A stretch of 40,293 bases of DNA from Corynebacterium sp. GTDB lineage: Bacteria; Actinomycetota; Actinomycetes; Mycobacteriales; Mycobacteriaceae. Positions 25,534-33,126 of the stretch are shown here, one piece after another. Where the stretch lies: assembly GCA_030450335.1 (NCBI GenBank), contig JAKDIS010000007.1, positions 1-40,293 of the forward strand, given 5' to 3'. Each line of letters opens with the position of its first letter. The stretch's first letter is position 1. Under the pieces are notes generated by a model. It was not told the origin of the DNA and searched no databases. It saw only the letters and a program-made list of their open reading frames with translations. The translations under genes were made by a program, and so were the position numbers.

Positions 25534-26925
25534 ATGAACAAGCGCGCCATCGCACGCGTGACGGCTGCTGCCGTCGCGACAGCCCTGCCCCTGTCCGTCA
25601 TGAGCGTGCTCGGCGCGGGTCCGGCGTTCGCCGGTATCGCCCAGCCGGACGTGGCCTCCGCCTCTGAGGACAGCGGCGACGGCCGCCCCGCCTCCGAGTT
25701 CCGGAACACCGCCACGGTCAACAACCCCTTCCCCACCCGCGAGGCGGCCGAGGGTGAGAACTACGTCGAGGAGTCAAAGGCCGCCTGGCGCGACTACGTC
25801 TACCACGCGGAGGCGGGCGTCAGCGAGACCGACCCGGACGACACCTGGGAAGCCGGCGAGCGCTACGGCCGCATGGAGGAGCGCATGGTGCACTCCAAGG
25901 CGATGAACCGCGACATCCCCGTCGTCACCATCCGCGCCAAGGAGGATCCCCAGAACGCTCCCACGATCTACCTGCTCAACGGTGCCGACGGCGGCGAGGG
26001 TGCAGCGAACTGGCTGCGCCAGACCAACGCCGTGGACTTCTACGGCAACCAGATCGGCAACGTCAACGTGGTCATCCCCATGGAGGGCGCGTTCTCGTAC
26101 TACACCGACTGGCAGGAGCCGAACGCGACTCTCGACAAGGGCGGCAACAAGCAGGCCTGGGAGACCTTCCTGGTCCAGGAGCTGCCCGGCCCGATGGAGA
26201 CCGCACTGGGAACCTACAACCCCAACCGCTCGATCATCGGCATGTCGATGACCGGATCGACCACCCTGGTCTACGGCGAGAAGTACTCCGGTTTCTACGA
26301 CTCCATCGGCGCCTACTCCGGCTGCGCGGCGACCTCCGGCGAGGCCGCCCCCACCGTGGAGATCGTCCTGGGCCGCGGCAACGCCACCTACGAGCAGATG
26401 TGGGGTGACCGCAACGGCCAGGTGGCCCGCGACAACGACGCCCTGGTCAACGCCGCGGACCTCAAGGACCAGCACAACGTCTACGTCTCCACCTCGACCG
26501 GCCTGATGGGCGAGCACGACGTCTCCTCCGGCGACCGCCTCAACGGCATGGTCATCGGTTCCATCGTCCCGGCGACCGAGGGCGGTGTGATCGAGGCGGC
26601 CACGAACGCCTGCACCCACCTGCTGAAGTCCACCACGGACGCCGCGGGCATCACCCAGGAGTCCAACAACCTGGTCTACAACTTCCGCAACACCGGCACG
26701 CACCAGTGGGGCTACTGGCAGGACGACATGTTCGACGCCTGGCCCACGATCTCCGAGGGCCTGTTCCCCGGCGGCGGCGCCAACGCCGTCGCGCAGCGGG
26801 ACGCGGCCAAGGCCGCCTACCTCGAGGACAACCCGGGTGCCGGTGCCGCCGGTTCCACCCCGGTCTCCTCCCTCCCCACCTGGGACGAGGTCACGGCGAA
26901 CGCCGAGGAAGCCGACGACGAGTAG
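25534..26925 (+). CDS. Corynemycolyltransferase, antigen 85 (Cmt/Myt) family
   Basis: A 463-residue secreted acyltransferase that moves mycolic acids from trehalose monomycolate to trehalose, arabinogalactan or, for MytC-type enzymes, proteins. Seen: a signal peptide (basic MNKRAIAR, hydrophobic core, cleavage after AFA at about residue 33), the alpha/beta-hydrolase strand PTIYLLNGADGG, the nucleophile motif IIGMSMTGST with Ser238, and a C-terminal HQWGYWQDD carrying the expected His. The tail is Ala/Glu/Asp-rich without the carboxy-terminal repeats of the largest homologue. GAGGA lies 7 nt before the ATG. It is divergent from a PorH-like mini-gene and is followed after 22 bp by a flippase-like gene. 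Confidence 0.92.
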   Translation: MNKRAIARVTAAAVATALPLSVMSVLGAGPAFAGIAQPDVASASEDSGDGRPASEFRNTATVNNPFPTREAAEGENYVEESKAAWRDYVYHAEAGVSETDPDDTWEAGERYGRMEERMVHSKAMNRDIPVVTIRAKEDPQNAPTIYLLNGADGGEGAANWLRQTNAVDFYGNQIGNVNVVIPMEGAFSYYTDWQEPNATLDKGGNKQAWETFLVQELPGPMETALGTYNPNRSIIGMSMTGSTTLVYGEKYSGFYDSIGAYSGCAATSGEAAPTVEIVLGRGNATYEQMWGDRNGQVARDNDALVNAADLKDQHNVYVSTSTGLMGEHDVSSGDRLNGMVIGSIVPATEGGVIEAATNACTHLLKSTTDAAGITQESNNLVYNFRNTGTHQWGYWQDDMFDAWPTISEGLFPGGGANAVAQRDAAKAAYLEDNPGAGAAGSTPVSSLPTWDEVTANAEEADDE

Positions 26926-26947
26926 TCGACGCCGTCCCACAGGTGCC

Positions 26948-28213
26948 GTGAGAGCACTGTCCGCCGCCACCCTCGTGGTGGCGGTTTCCGGTTATGCGGT
27001 CATCGTCGTCGCCGGCCGCGCGCTCGACACGGTCGGCTACGAGGCCTTCGCCGTCTTCTGGGGGCTCTTCTTCGCCCTCGCCGGCCTCATCGACGGTCTC
27101 CTCCAGGAGACCACCCGCTCCGTCGCGGCCCGCACCACCGCCGCAGGACGCACCGGGCAGGCGCCACGCGCCGCCGCAGCGTCCTCCGTCCGCCCGATGG
27201 CGGTCGCGGCGGGCCTCGCCGTCGTCGTCGCCACGGTCGTCGCGGCGTCCGGCCCGCTGTGGGCGGGACGTATCCTGCCGGACGGGTCGGGCCTGGCGGG
27301 CGCCGGCGTGGTGCTGATGGCCGTCGGGTTGGCGTCCTACACGTTCCAGGCCGCGGTCTGCGGCCTGCTGTCGGCGGCGATGCGCTGGACCACGTTCGCC
27401 TGGCTGATCAGCGTGGACAGTGCGGTGCGCATCGTGCTGGCGCTGATCGCGTGGGCGGCGGGCTGGCAGCTGTTGGCCTTCCTGCTCGTCACGGTCGTCG
27501 GCGCGGCGACGTGGCTGGGGCTGCTGCTCGTGTCCCCGTCGAGCCGGCGTCTGCTGCACGAGGTCGGGGACGTGGGCACCGCGGAGTTCCTGCGGCGCAC
27601 GTGCAAGGCGATGCTGGCGTCCGGCGCGAACGCGGTGCTGATCACCGGTTTCCCCGTGCTGATCACGTTCACCTCGGGGGCGGACGTCTCCCCCGGTGCC
27701 TTGGCCGCGGTGATCACCGCGGTGACGCTGACCCGTGCGCCGCTGCTCGTGCCGCTGCAACGTTTCCAGCCGGCGCTGATCGTGCACCTGACAGCGCACC
27801 GCGACCGGGTGCTGCGCGCCTGCGTCCTGCCGGCGACGGTGATCGTGGCGACGGCCGCGGTCGGCGGCGTGGCGGCCTACGGGCTGGCGCGTCCGCTGAT
27901 GCTGCTGTTCTTCGACGAGGAGCTGGTCAGTTCGCCGGTGGTGCTGGCGGCGTTGACCGTGGCGTCGGCCTCGACGGCACTGCTGATGGTGACCGGCTCT
28001 GCAGCCCACGCCGCCGAACGCCACTCCCTGTACCTCGCGGGGTGGGCCGTGGCGACCGTCGCGGCCGTGGCGCTGCTGTCGGTGGACGCCTCACCGGAGG
28101 TGCGGGCCGTGCTGACCCTGGGACTAGCCCCGCTGACGGGCGTGGTCGTGCACGTCGTGGCGCTGACGCTCAGTCGGCCTGCGCGGGAATGTTCTTCCGC
28201 GAGAACACGGTGA
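26948..28213 (+). CDS. MOP-superfamily flippase-like membrane protein
   Basis: A 421-residue protein with about 12 hydrophobic helices and basic loops, like Wzx/polysaccharide-biosynthesis flippases. Seen: repeated Ala/Val/Leu helices from LSAATLVVAVSGYAVIVVAGR onward, GYEAFAVFWGLFFALAGLIDGLLQE (a typical first-helix pair of this superfamily) and TLTRAPLLVPLQRFQPALIV. It probably moves a lipid-linked envelope precursor; the substrate is unknown. GTG 26948 is the likely start with AGGTG before it; the longer frame to 26837 overlaps the mycolyltransferase gene. It follows that gene by 22 bp (likely an operon) and its 3' end overlaps the convergent MFS gene by 44 bp. Confidence 0.8.
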   Translation: MRALSAATLVVAVSGYAVIVVAGRALDTVGYEAFAVFWGLFFALAGLIDGLLQETTRSVAARTTAAGRTGQAPRAAAASSVRPMAVAAGLAVVVATVVAASGPLWAGRILPDGSGLAGAGVVLMAVGLASYTFQAAVCGLLSAAMRWTTFAWLISVDSAVRIVLALIAWAAGWQLLAFLLVTVVGAATWLGLLLVSPSSRRLLHEVGDVGTAEFLRRTCKAMLASGANAVLITGFPVLITFTSGADVSPGALAAVITAVTLTRAPLLVPLQRFQPALIVHLTAHRDRVLRACVLPATVIVATAAVGGVAAYGLARPLMLLFFDEELVSSPVVLAALTVASASTALLMVTGSAAHAAERHSLYLAGWAVATVAAVALLSVDASPEVRAVLTLGLAPLTGVVVHVVALTLSRPARECSSARTR

Positions 28214-29408
28214 CGATGACCAGGAAGACCACGGCCACGACCACACCGGCACCCAGCATCACCGGGTAGCTCAGGTTCGCCGAGAGGCGGGTGAGGATCA
28301 TCGGGAAGAAGAAGCCGATGTAGGTCAACGTGTAGTAGGCGGCGGTCAGGCCGGCCAGGTCGTCCGGCCCGGCGATGCGCTGGACCTCGGTGAGGCCGCT
28401 GATCAGGCACAGGCCGTAGGCCGCACCCAGGATGATCGCCACGACGATCGCGCTCCACACGGCGATGTCGCGGGACGCCACCGCGGCCACCGCCATACCG
28501 ACGATCACGAGCACCAGCGCCACGATCGGGCCGCGTGCGTTGTAGCTGGTGTTGATGCGCGGGCCGAACTGCTGGATCGTGAAGCCGGACGCCAGGGCGA
28601 TCACGGTGAGCAGCCCGGAGAACGCCACCGGGCTGCCGACCTGGTCCTGGACCAGGCGGGGCGTGATCGCGTAGGCCACGCCGGCGGCGCCGAAGACCCA
28701 GGGGGCGATCGGTGCGACCACGGTGAGGAAACGCGGGTGGCGGATGGTGGGCACCAGGATGTCGGACCAGAACGAGCCCTTCACCTTCAGGTGCGCCGAC
28801 TGGCGGGTCTCGGGCACGGTCATCAGCCCGGCGAGGGCGACCACCGAGATCAGGCAGTGCACGATGTAGGGCAACTGGCCGGGGATCGGGCCCCACTCCG
28901 CCAGGACGCCCGCCAGGCCGGCGCCGAGGCCGAAGCCGGCGGTCAGCGACATCGTGGCGCGTTTCGCACCGGCCGACGGTGCCACGCCGGGCTCGAAGGT
29001 GGGGGTGGAGAGTTCCTTGATCCACGAGCCGCCGACGGACATCGCGATGCCCACGGCGAGCCCGGCGAGGATGCGTCCGATGAACATCACCGACTCGGTG
29101 GTCTCCCCCAGCGCGATGAAGACGCTGCCGAGCAGGGCGATGGCCGGGGACGGCAGCATCACGACCTTGCGTCCGAAACGGTCGGACAGCGGCCCGCAGA
29201 TCAGCAGCCCGGCGACGATGCCCACGGCGTAGGAGACGAGCAGTGAGTCGACGAAGACGTCGCTGAACACCGCCTCCTGGCGGTAGAACACGAGCATCGG
29301 GGTGGCTTCGTTGCCGCCCCACGCCACGCTGAAGACGGCGAAGGCGACGAAGAGCCATGCCCGGGAGTAGGCGGGTGAGGTCCGCGTGGTGTGCTCGTTC
29401 TCGGTCAT
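28170..29408 (-). CDS. MFS transporter
   Basis: A 412-residue, 12-helix transporter. The loop 2-3 signature GPLSDRFGRKVVMLP is the classic MFS motif A, and SVGGSWIKELSTP and LSANLSYPVMLGAG mark later helices. The N-terminus is Thr/Glu/His-rich and cytoplasmic. The substrate cannot be inferred. No strong ribosome site is seen before the ATG at 29408. It is divergent from the acyl-CoA oxidase-like gene across 72 bp, and its 3' end overlaps the flippase-like gene by 44 bp, which could affect convergent transcripts. Confidence 0.85.
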   Translation of the reverse strand: MTENEHTTRTSPAYSRAWLFVAFAVFSVAWGGNEATPMLVFYRQEAVFSDVFVDSLLVSYAVGIVAGLLICGPLSDRFGRKVVMLPSPAIALLGSVFIALGETTESVMFIGRILAGLAVGIAMSVGGSWIKELSTPTFEPGVAPSAGAKRATMSLTAGFGLGAGLAGVLAEWGPIPGQLPYIVHCLISVVALAGLMTVPETRQSAHLKVKGSFWSDILVPTIRHPRFLTVVAPIAPWVFGAAGVAYAITPRLVQDQVGSPVAFSGLLTVIALASGFTIQQFGPRINTSYNARGPIVALVLVIVGMAVAAVASRDIAVWSAIVVAIILGAAYGLCLISGLTEVQRIAGPDDLAGLTAAYYTLTYIGFFFPMILTRLSANLSYPVMLGAGVVVAVVFLVIVTVFSRKNIPAQAD

Positions 29409-29466
29409 GGTGTCTCATCGTAGGAGGTGACCGGTCGCGTCCGCTCACTGAGGACCCGGTTCCCGC

Positions 29467-29472
29467 TAATAT
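29467..29472 (+). promoter_or_regulatory. -10 element of the acyl-CoA oxidase-like gene, leaderless arrangement
   Basis: TAATAT ends 8 nt before the ATG at 29481 and there is no purine-rich ribosome site in between. The transcript would start at about the ATG. A weak -35 (CTCACT, 29444-29449) is 17 bp upstream. Confidence 0.45.
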
Positions 29473-29480
29473 GTAGTGGT

Positions 29481-31577
29481 ATGGCACACACTGAGAAGGC
29501 CCTCGACACCACTGAAATCGCCGCGAGCCTCACCCGCCGTGGCAACGAACGTCCCGCCAAGTTGCGTGACCGGGCGGACCGCGCCGTGCGTGAGGCCGTC
29601 GCCGCCGAGCTCCAGGAGGTCCTGGACGGCCGCTGGGCGGACGTGAAGAACGAGACCCGCGCCCTGATCGTGGAGAAGGACCTGCACCCGGACGACACCC
29701 TGGGACTGGACGAGGCCCGCGAGCGGACCCTGTCGCAGATGCACGACATGCTCTCGACCGGCGCCCCGCGCGGGACGTTCCGCACCGACCACGGCGGTAC
29801 CGGCGACATCGGCGCGACGCTCTCGGCGATCGAGTCGGTGGGTGGCGCCGACCTGTCGCTGATGGTGAAGGCCGGCGTGCAGTGGGGCCTGTGGGGTGGT
29901 GCGGTGGAGAACCTCGGCACGGAACGCCACATCCCCCTGATCAAGGACATCATGGAGCTGCGGACGTTGGGGTCGTTCGCGATGACCGAGCGTGGGCACG
30001 GCTCGGACGTGCAGTCGGTGGAGACCACCGCGGTGTACGACCGGGAGACCGGGGAGTTCGTGATCGACACACCCACGGCCTCGGCGGAGAAGTGGTACAT
30101 CGGCAACGCCGCCAAGCACGCCCGCATGGCCGCGGTGTTCTGCCAGCTCTACACCCCGGACGCCGACGGCGAGCTGGGCGAGTCCCACGGCGTGCACTGC
30201 ATCGTCGTGGAGGTCCGCGACGAGGACGGCAAGGCGAAGCCCGGCGTGGGCATCGGCGACCACCTGTACAAGGGCGGTCTGAAGGGTGTCGACAACGGCA
30301 CCTTCACCTTCGACCAGGTGCGCGTGCCGCGGGAGAACCTGCTGAACCGGTTCGCCGACGTCTCCGAGGACGGCGAGTACTCCTCCCCCATCGAGTCGGT
30401 GGGTGCCCGTTTCTTCACGATGCTCGGGACGCTGATCCGTGGACGCATCACGGTGGGTGCGGCGTCCGGCGCGGCGGCGCGCTCCGGGTTGGCGATCGCC
30501 ACCGGGTACGCGAACCTGCGGCGTCAGTTCGCCCCGGACGACGGGCTGCCGGAGAAGAAGCTCATCGAGCACCGCAAGCACCGTCTGCGTCTGATCCCGC
30601 TGATCGCCCGGACCTACGGTCTGCAGCTGACCTCGAACCAGCTGATCGCCCGCCTGCACGACCTGGAGGGCGCGGGCATCGACCGGACGGACATGACCAA
30701 GGAGCAGCGGTGGGACCAGCGTGAGCTGGAGGCCCATGCCGCTGCCGTGAAGGCGGCGAACACCGACCATGCGATGCGGGTGCTGCAGGAGTGCCGTGAG
30801 GCGTGCGGCGGTGCCGGCTACATGGCGGAGAACCTGCTGACCACTTTCACGGCGGACGCGGACGTGTTCACCACGTTCGAGGGCGACAACGTGGTGATGA
30901 TGCAGCTGGCGGCGAAGGAGCTGCTGACCGGCTTCTCCCGCGAGGTCGGGGACCTGAAGCCCCTGGAACTGGTGCGTTTCGGCCTGGACAACTTCGGCAC
31001 CCTGCTGAAGCGCCGGACGGCGGCGGACACGCTGATCCAGAACCTGGTCGACTCGTTCACGGACAAGGAGGAGACGTCCCTGTTCGACCCCGCCTACCAG
31101 GTGGAGTTGTTGACGGAGCGCGAGGACCGTCTGCTGATGTCGCTGATCCGGCGGATCAAGCCGGCGCAGAAGATGAGCACGGAGGACGCCGCCGACCTGG
31201 TGGACAAGGCCCAGGACCACCTCCTGGAGTGTGCGTGGGCGCACGTGGACCGGATCATCCTGGAGGCGATGCTGGAGGGCGAGGCACAGCTGGCGGACGG
31301 CCAGGCCAACGAGGTGATGGAGCAGGTGCGTGACGTGTTCGTGTTGAGCATCATCCACGAGCACAGCGGCTGGTACCAGGAGCAGAACCTGTTGACCGGT
31401 ACGCGCACCAAGGCTGCCCGGGCCGCGCTCAACGACCTGGTGGACTCACTGGGGCCGTGGTCGCAGACGCTGGTGGACGCCTTCGCGGTCCCGGAGAACA
31501 TCGTGGGCGTGCCGTTGATGACGGACTACGACGACATGGTCCTCCGGACGAAGACGCATCCGGCCGCGGAGTCCTGA
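29481..31577 (+). CDS. Acyl-CoA oxidase/dehydrogenase-like flavoenzyme
   Basis: A 698-residue enzyme of the acyl-CoA dehydrogenase superfamily. The length, the FAMTERGHGSDVQSVETTA segment, the GYANLRRQF segment and the C-terminal ECREACGGAGYMAENLLTTF with FEGDNVVMMQLAAKELL are characteristic of acyl-CoA oxidase-type proteins, including the long actinobacterial FadE members. It would introduce the first double bond in acyl-CoA during beta-oxidation; whether oxygen or an electron-transfer protein is the acceptor is open. ATG 29481 (AHTEKALDTTE follows) is preferred. It is probably monocistronic, with a hairpin right after the stop and a leaderless-type promoter. Confidence 0.9.
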   Translation: MAHTEKALDTTEIAASLTRRGNERPAKLRDRADRAVREAVAAELQEVLDGRWADVKNETRALIVEKDLHPDDTLGLDEARERTLSQMHDMLSTGAPRGTFRTDHGGTGDIGATLSAIESVGGADLSLMVKAGVQWGLWGGAVENLGTERHIPLIKDIMELRTLGSFAMTERGHGSDVQSVETTAVYDRETGEFVIDTPTASAEKWYIGNAAKHARMAAVFCQLYTPDADGELGESHGVHCIVVEVRDEDGKAKPGVGIGDHLYKGGLKGVDNGTFTFDQVRVPRENLLNRFADVSEDGEYSSPIESVGARFFTMLGTLIRGRITVGAASGAAARSGLAIATGYANLRRQFAPDDGLPEKKLIEHRKHRLRLIPLIARTYGLQLTSNQLIARLHDLEGAGIDRTDMTKEQRWDQRELEAHAAAVKAANTDHAMRVLQECREACGGAGYMAENLLTTFTADADVFTTFEGDNVVMMQLAAKELLTGFSREVGDLKPLELVRFGLDNFGTLLKRRTAADTLIQNLVDSFTDKEETSLFDPAYQVELLTEREDRLLMSLIRRIKPAQKMSTEDAADLVDKAQDHLLECAWAHVDRIILEAMLEGEAQLADGQANEVMEQVRDVFVLSIIHEHSGWYQEQNLLTGTRTKAARAALNDLVDSLGPWSQTLVDAFAVPENIVGVPLMTDYDDMVLRTKTHPAAES

Positions 31578-31583
31578 CGGCGA

Positions 31584-31609
31584 CGTCCGGCCCGGCACCG
31601 GGCCGGACG
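31584..31609 (+). terminator. Hairpin behind the acyl-CoA oxidase-like gene
   Basis: CGTCCGGCCCGG-CA-CCGGGCCGGACG is a perfect 12-bp stem starting 6 bp after the stop codon. No U-tract follows. The remaining 31610-31842 holds the presumed promoter of the first mini-peptide. Confidence 0.6.
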
Positions 31610-31768
31610 ATAACGATGGGGTAACGACGTTCACTACACCGAACGTAACCACCCCCGTGGTGAACAAGATTTATGCACCTGACGGGGTTCCACTCACCCC
31701 CGATCGAAGCCCCGCAAGATCGTTATCTCTTCGTGACGTAACACCCGGCAATGGGTGTCCGTTACTGT

Positions 31769-31774
31769 TAATAG
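31769..31774 (+). promoter_or_regulatory. Possible -10 element of mini-peptide gene 1
   Basis: TAATAG lies 69 bp before the ATG at 31843. TGACGTAAC (31734-31742) is found upstream and again at 32426-32434 upstream of mini-peptide gene 3, so it may be a shared activator or -35 region element. Confidence 0.35.
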
Positions 31775-31842
31775 TGCGCCACAGAGCCTCATCAGCTCGC
31801 TTCGGCGCATGACCATACACGTTCCTTCGAAAGGTAACTATC

Positions 31843-31935
31843 ATGCTGGATATCATCGGAACCATCGTCAACGCCGTCGGCACCTTCTTCACCGACGCCA
31901 TCGAGCTGGTCACCGGCTCCATCGCCGGTAACTAA
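31843..31935 (+). CDS. Tandem mini-peptide 1 (30 residues), hydrophobic, LVTGSI family
   Basis: A 30-codon ORF with a good ribosome site (CGAAAGG about 9 nt before the ATG). It begins MLDIIGTIVNAVGTFF and ends ELVTGSIAGN. Hydrophobic residues fall on one helical face and Thr/Gly/Asp/Asn on the other; there is no Lys, Arg, Cys or signal peptide, and the net charge is negative. It is one of four paralogues in 1.2 kb that share MLxI(I/V)G-IV-x-x-(I/V)GT and LVTGSI(A/T)G. I do not recognise the family. Its size and Thr/Ser-rich anionic amphipathicity resemble corynebacterial PorA/PorH subunits; a secreted modulin-like peptide is an alternative. It has its own terminator. Confidence 0.75.
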   Translation: MLDIIGTIVNAVGTFFTDAIELVTGSIAGN

Positions 31936-31973
31936 TCAAGCATCCGGCCCCCGCAAGGGGGCTGTGAGCTTTT

Positions 31974-32005
31974 CCCCGCCCAACCTCACGGTTGGGCGGG
32001 GTTTT
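31974..32005 (+). terminator. Terminator behind mini-peptide gene 1
   Basis: CCCCGCCCAACC-TCAC-GGTTGGGCGGGG is a perfect 12-bp stem followed by TTTT. A second small hairpin (GGCCCCC-GCAA-GGGGGC) precedes it at 31946-31962. Confidence 0.9.
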
Positions 32006-32135
32006 GGCGTTTCGCCGGCCACTCCAGCAGCGTCACGCAACTCAAGTCTGACGGGCTTTCCACCCTTTCACCAGACCCCACAAGTAGGGGCCTATATTTG
32101 ACTACAAAGATGCTCCCCGGGCAATACCGGAGCGT

Positions 32136-32141
32136 TATAGT
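32136..32141 (+). promoter_or_regulatory. Possible -10 element of mini-peptide gene 2
   Basis: TATAGT lies 74 bp before the ATG at 32216, at the same distance as in the neighbouring mini-genes. No clear -35 is seen. Confidence 0.35.
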
Positions 32142-32215
32142 TCTCCCTGTGCCCCACGGACTGTACGGTCCCGCACGGCGCGCATCGTATACGTCCTATC
32201 GAAAGGTATCCCATC

Positions 32216-32329
32216 ATGCTTGGTATCCTCACCACCATCGTCGAGACCATCGGCGGCTTCTTCACCGCCGCCATCAACCTGGTCACCGGCTCCATCACCG
32301 GCGGCGGCGCCGGCGACGACGTCATCTAG
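32216..32329 (+). CDS. Tandem mini-peptide 2 (37 residues), LVTGSI family with acidic tail
   Basis: A 37-codon paralogue. It begins MLGILTTIVETIGGFF and carries AAINLVTGSITGG, then a seven-residue acidic extension (GDDVI end) lacking in the other copies. The ribosome site ATCGAAAGG is 10 nt before the ATG. It has no basic residues, Cys or signal peptide. Conservation of the hydrophobic spacing and of LVTGSITG with copies 1 and 3, despite different codons, shows that the protein rather than only the DNA has been kept. The function is unknown; see copy 1 for the alternatives. Followed by its own hairpin terminator. Confidence 0.75.
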   Translation: MLGILTTIVETIGGFFTAAINLVTGSITGGGAGDDVI

Positions 32330-32354
32330 TCTGCCGCCTCGGCAGCAATGACAC

Positions 32355-32387
32355 GGCCCCCGCCCCGGCATCGCCGGGACGGGGGCC
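32355..32387 (+). terminator. Terminator hairpin behind mini-peptide gene 2
   Basis: The arms GGCCCCCGCCCCGGC (32355-32369) and GCCGGGACGGGGGCC (32373-32387) pair with a single C-A mismatch around an ATC loop. It lacks a clear U-tract. Confidence 0.75.
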
Positions 32388-32527
32388 GCTCGCCGTCCGC
32401 AGCCTCTCCAGATATTTTCGTTTTATGACGTAACAGACCTCGCCGACGGTCGATGTACCTACTGAGAGCGCAACGGAGCCACTCCGGCACCACGGCGCAC
32501 CACCACTTCAATCGAGAGGTAATCACC

Positions 32528-32620
32528 ATGCTTGACATTGTCGGCCAGATTGTTGACGCCATCGGCACGTTCTTCACCAGCGTGATCGGACTCGTTACCG
32601 GTTCCATCACCGGTAACTGA
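32528..32620 (+). CDS. Tandem mini-peptide 3 (30 residues), LVTGSI family
   Basis: A 30-codon paralogue closest to copy 1: it begins MLDIVGQIVDAIGTFF and ends GLVTGSITGN. The ribosome site GAGAGG is about 8 nt before the ATG. It has two Asp and no basic residue. A possible -10 (TGTACC, 32454-32459) lies about 70 bp upstream, and the TGACGTAAC element shared with gene 1 is at 32426-32434. Many codons differ from copy 1 at third positions (for example GTT and ATT against GTC and ATC), so the duplication is not recent. Own terminator. Confidence 0.75.
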   Translation: MLDIVGQIVDAIGTFFTSVIGLVTGSITGN

Positions 32621-32655
32621 CATTCGGTAGCCTTCGGCAACGGAGGCGCGGAAGC

Positions 32656-32689
32656 GAAAGCCCACCCAGCAGGCGCTGGGTGGGCTTTC
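32656..32689 (+). terminator. Terminator behind mini-peptide gene 3
   Basis: GAAAGCCCACCCAGC-AGGC-GCTGGGTGGGCTTTC is a perfect 15-bp stem, followed by GTGGTTT. Confidence 0.85.
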
Positions 32690-32808
32690 GTGGTTTCCCG
32701 GGCAATCGACCAAAGCAAATACCCCGCGCCCTACATCCCCGAATTCCTGGCCGGAAGCCCCCATTAATTGTGTCCTTTTGCCAGGTAACGTACTTGTCCG
32801 ATTGGCGA

Positions 32809-32814
32809 TATCCT
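32809..32814 (+). promoter_or_regulatory. Possible -10 element of mini-peptide gene 4
   Basis: TATCCT, the same hexamer as at aceA and lpd, lies 79 bp before the ATG at 32894. The -35 region is poor (TAACGT with 17-bp spacing). Confidence 0.4.
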
Positions 32815-32893
32815 AGGTAAGCGGATAGAAGCCCCCAAAGCCGACACCGCGAGCACCACCCACCACATTCACCTTGCCTGAAAGGCCAGTGTC

Positions 32894-32986
32894 ATGCTTG
32901 CAATCATCGGCTCCATCGTCACCCTCGTCGGCACCGTCCTGATCGGCGCGATCATGCTGGTCGGCGGCTCCATCGTCGGCTTCTGA
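32894..32986 (+). CDS. Tandem mini-peptide 4 (30 residues), divergent member
   Basis: A 30-codon paralogue that begins MLAIIGSIVTLVGTVL and ends MLVGGSIVGF. It keeps the frame of the family (ML-I-IG-IV...VGT...LV-GSI-G) but has lost all charged residues, making it the most hydrophobic copy and compatible with a true transmembrane helix. The ribosome site GAAAGG is about 8 nt before the ATG. It lies 273 bp after copy 3, with its own promoter-like element and terminator. It may have a different role from copies 1-3, for example as a partner subunit. Confidence 0.7.
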   Translation: MLAIIGSIVTLVGTVLIGAIMLVGGSIVGF

Positions 32987-33018
32987 TCCGCCCCGGACGC
33001 GACAAGCGCGAACCAACA

Positions 33019-33050
33019 GAAGGACCCTGCCCTCCGGGGCAGGGTCCTTC
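33019..33050 (+). terminator. Terminator behind mini-peptide gene 4
   Basis: GAAGGACCCTGCCC (33019-33032) pairs perfectly with GGGCAGGGTCCTTC (33037-33050) around a 4-nt loop. No long U-tract follows. Confidence 0.85.
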
Positions 33051-33114
33051 AGCTGTAGCTACCAGAGACCGGATGCCCCCAATAATCAGGGCCTCCGCCG
33101 ACCGCTCCGCGGTC

Positions 33115-33120
33115 TATGTT
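33115..33120 (+). promoter_or_regulatory. -10 element of the secreted-protein gene, leaderless arrangement
   Basis: TATGTT ends 6 nt before the ATG at 33127; no ribosome site is present. The hexamer is inside a small dyad, GTCTA-TGTTT-TAGAC (33112-33126), that abuts the start codon and could bind a repressor. Confidence 0.4.
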
Positions 33121-33126
33121 TTAGAC

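Noticed and set aside
28170..28213. The 44-bp overlap of the two convergent membrane-protein genes as an annotation error
   Set aside because: Both frames keep family features up to their stops and no nearer stop is available, so the overlap is probably real.
32092..32764. Antisense ORFs opposite the mini-peptide genes on the minus strand
   Set aside because: They are reverse-strand shadows: they lack ribosome sites, have unnatural composition, and run through terminators of the plus-strand genes.
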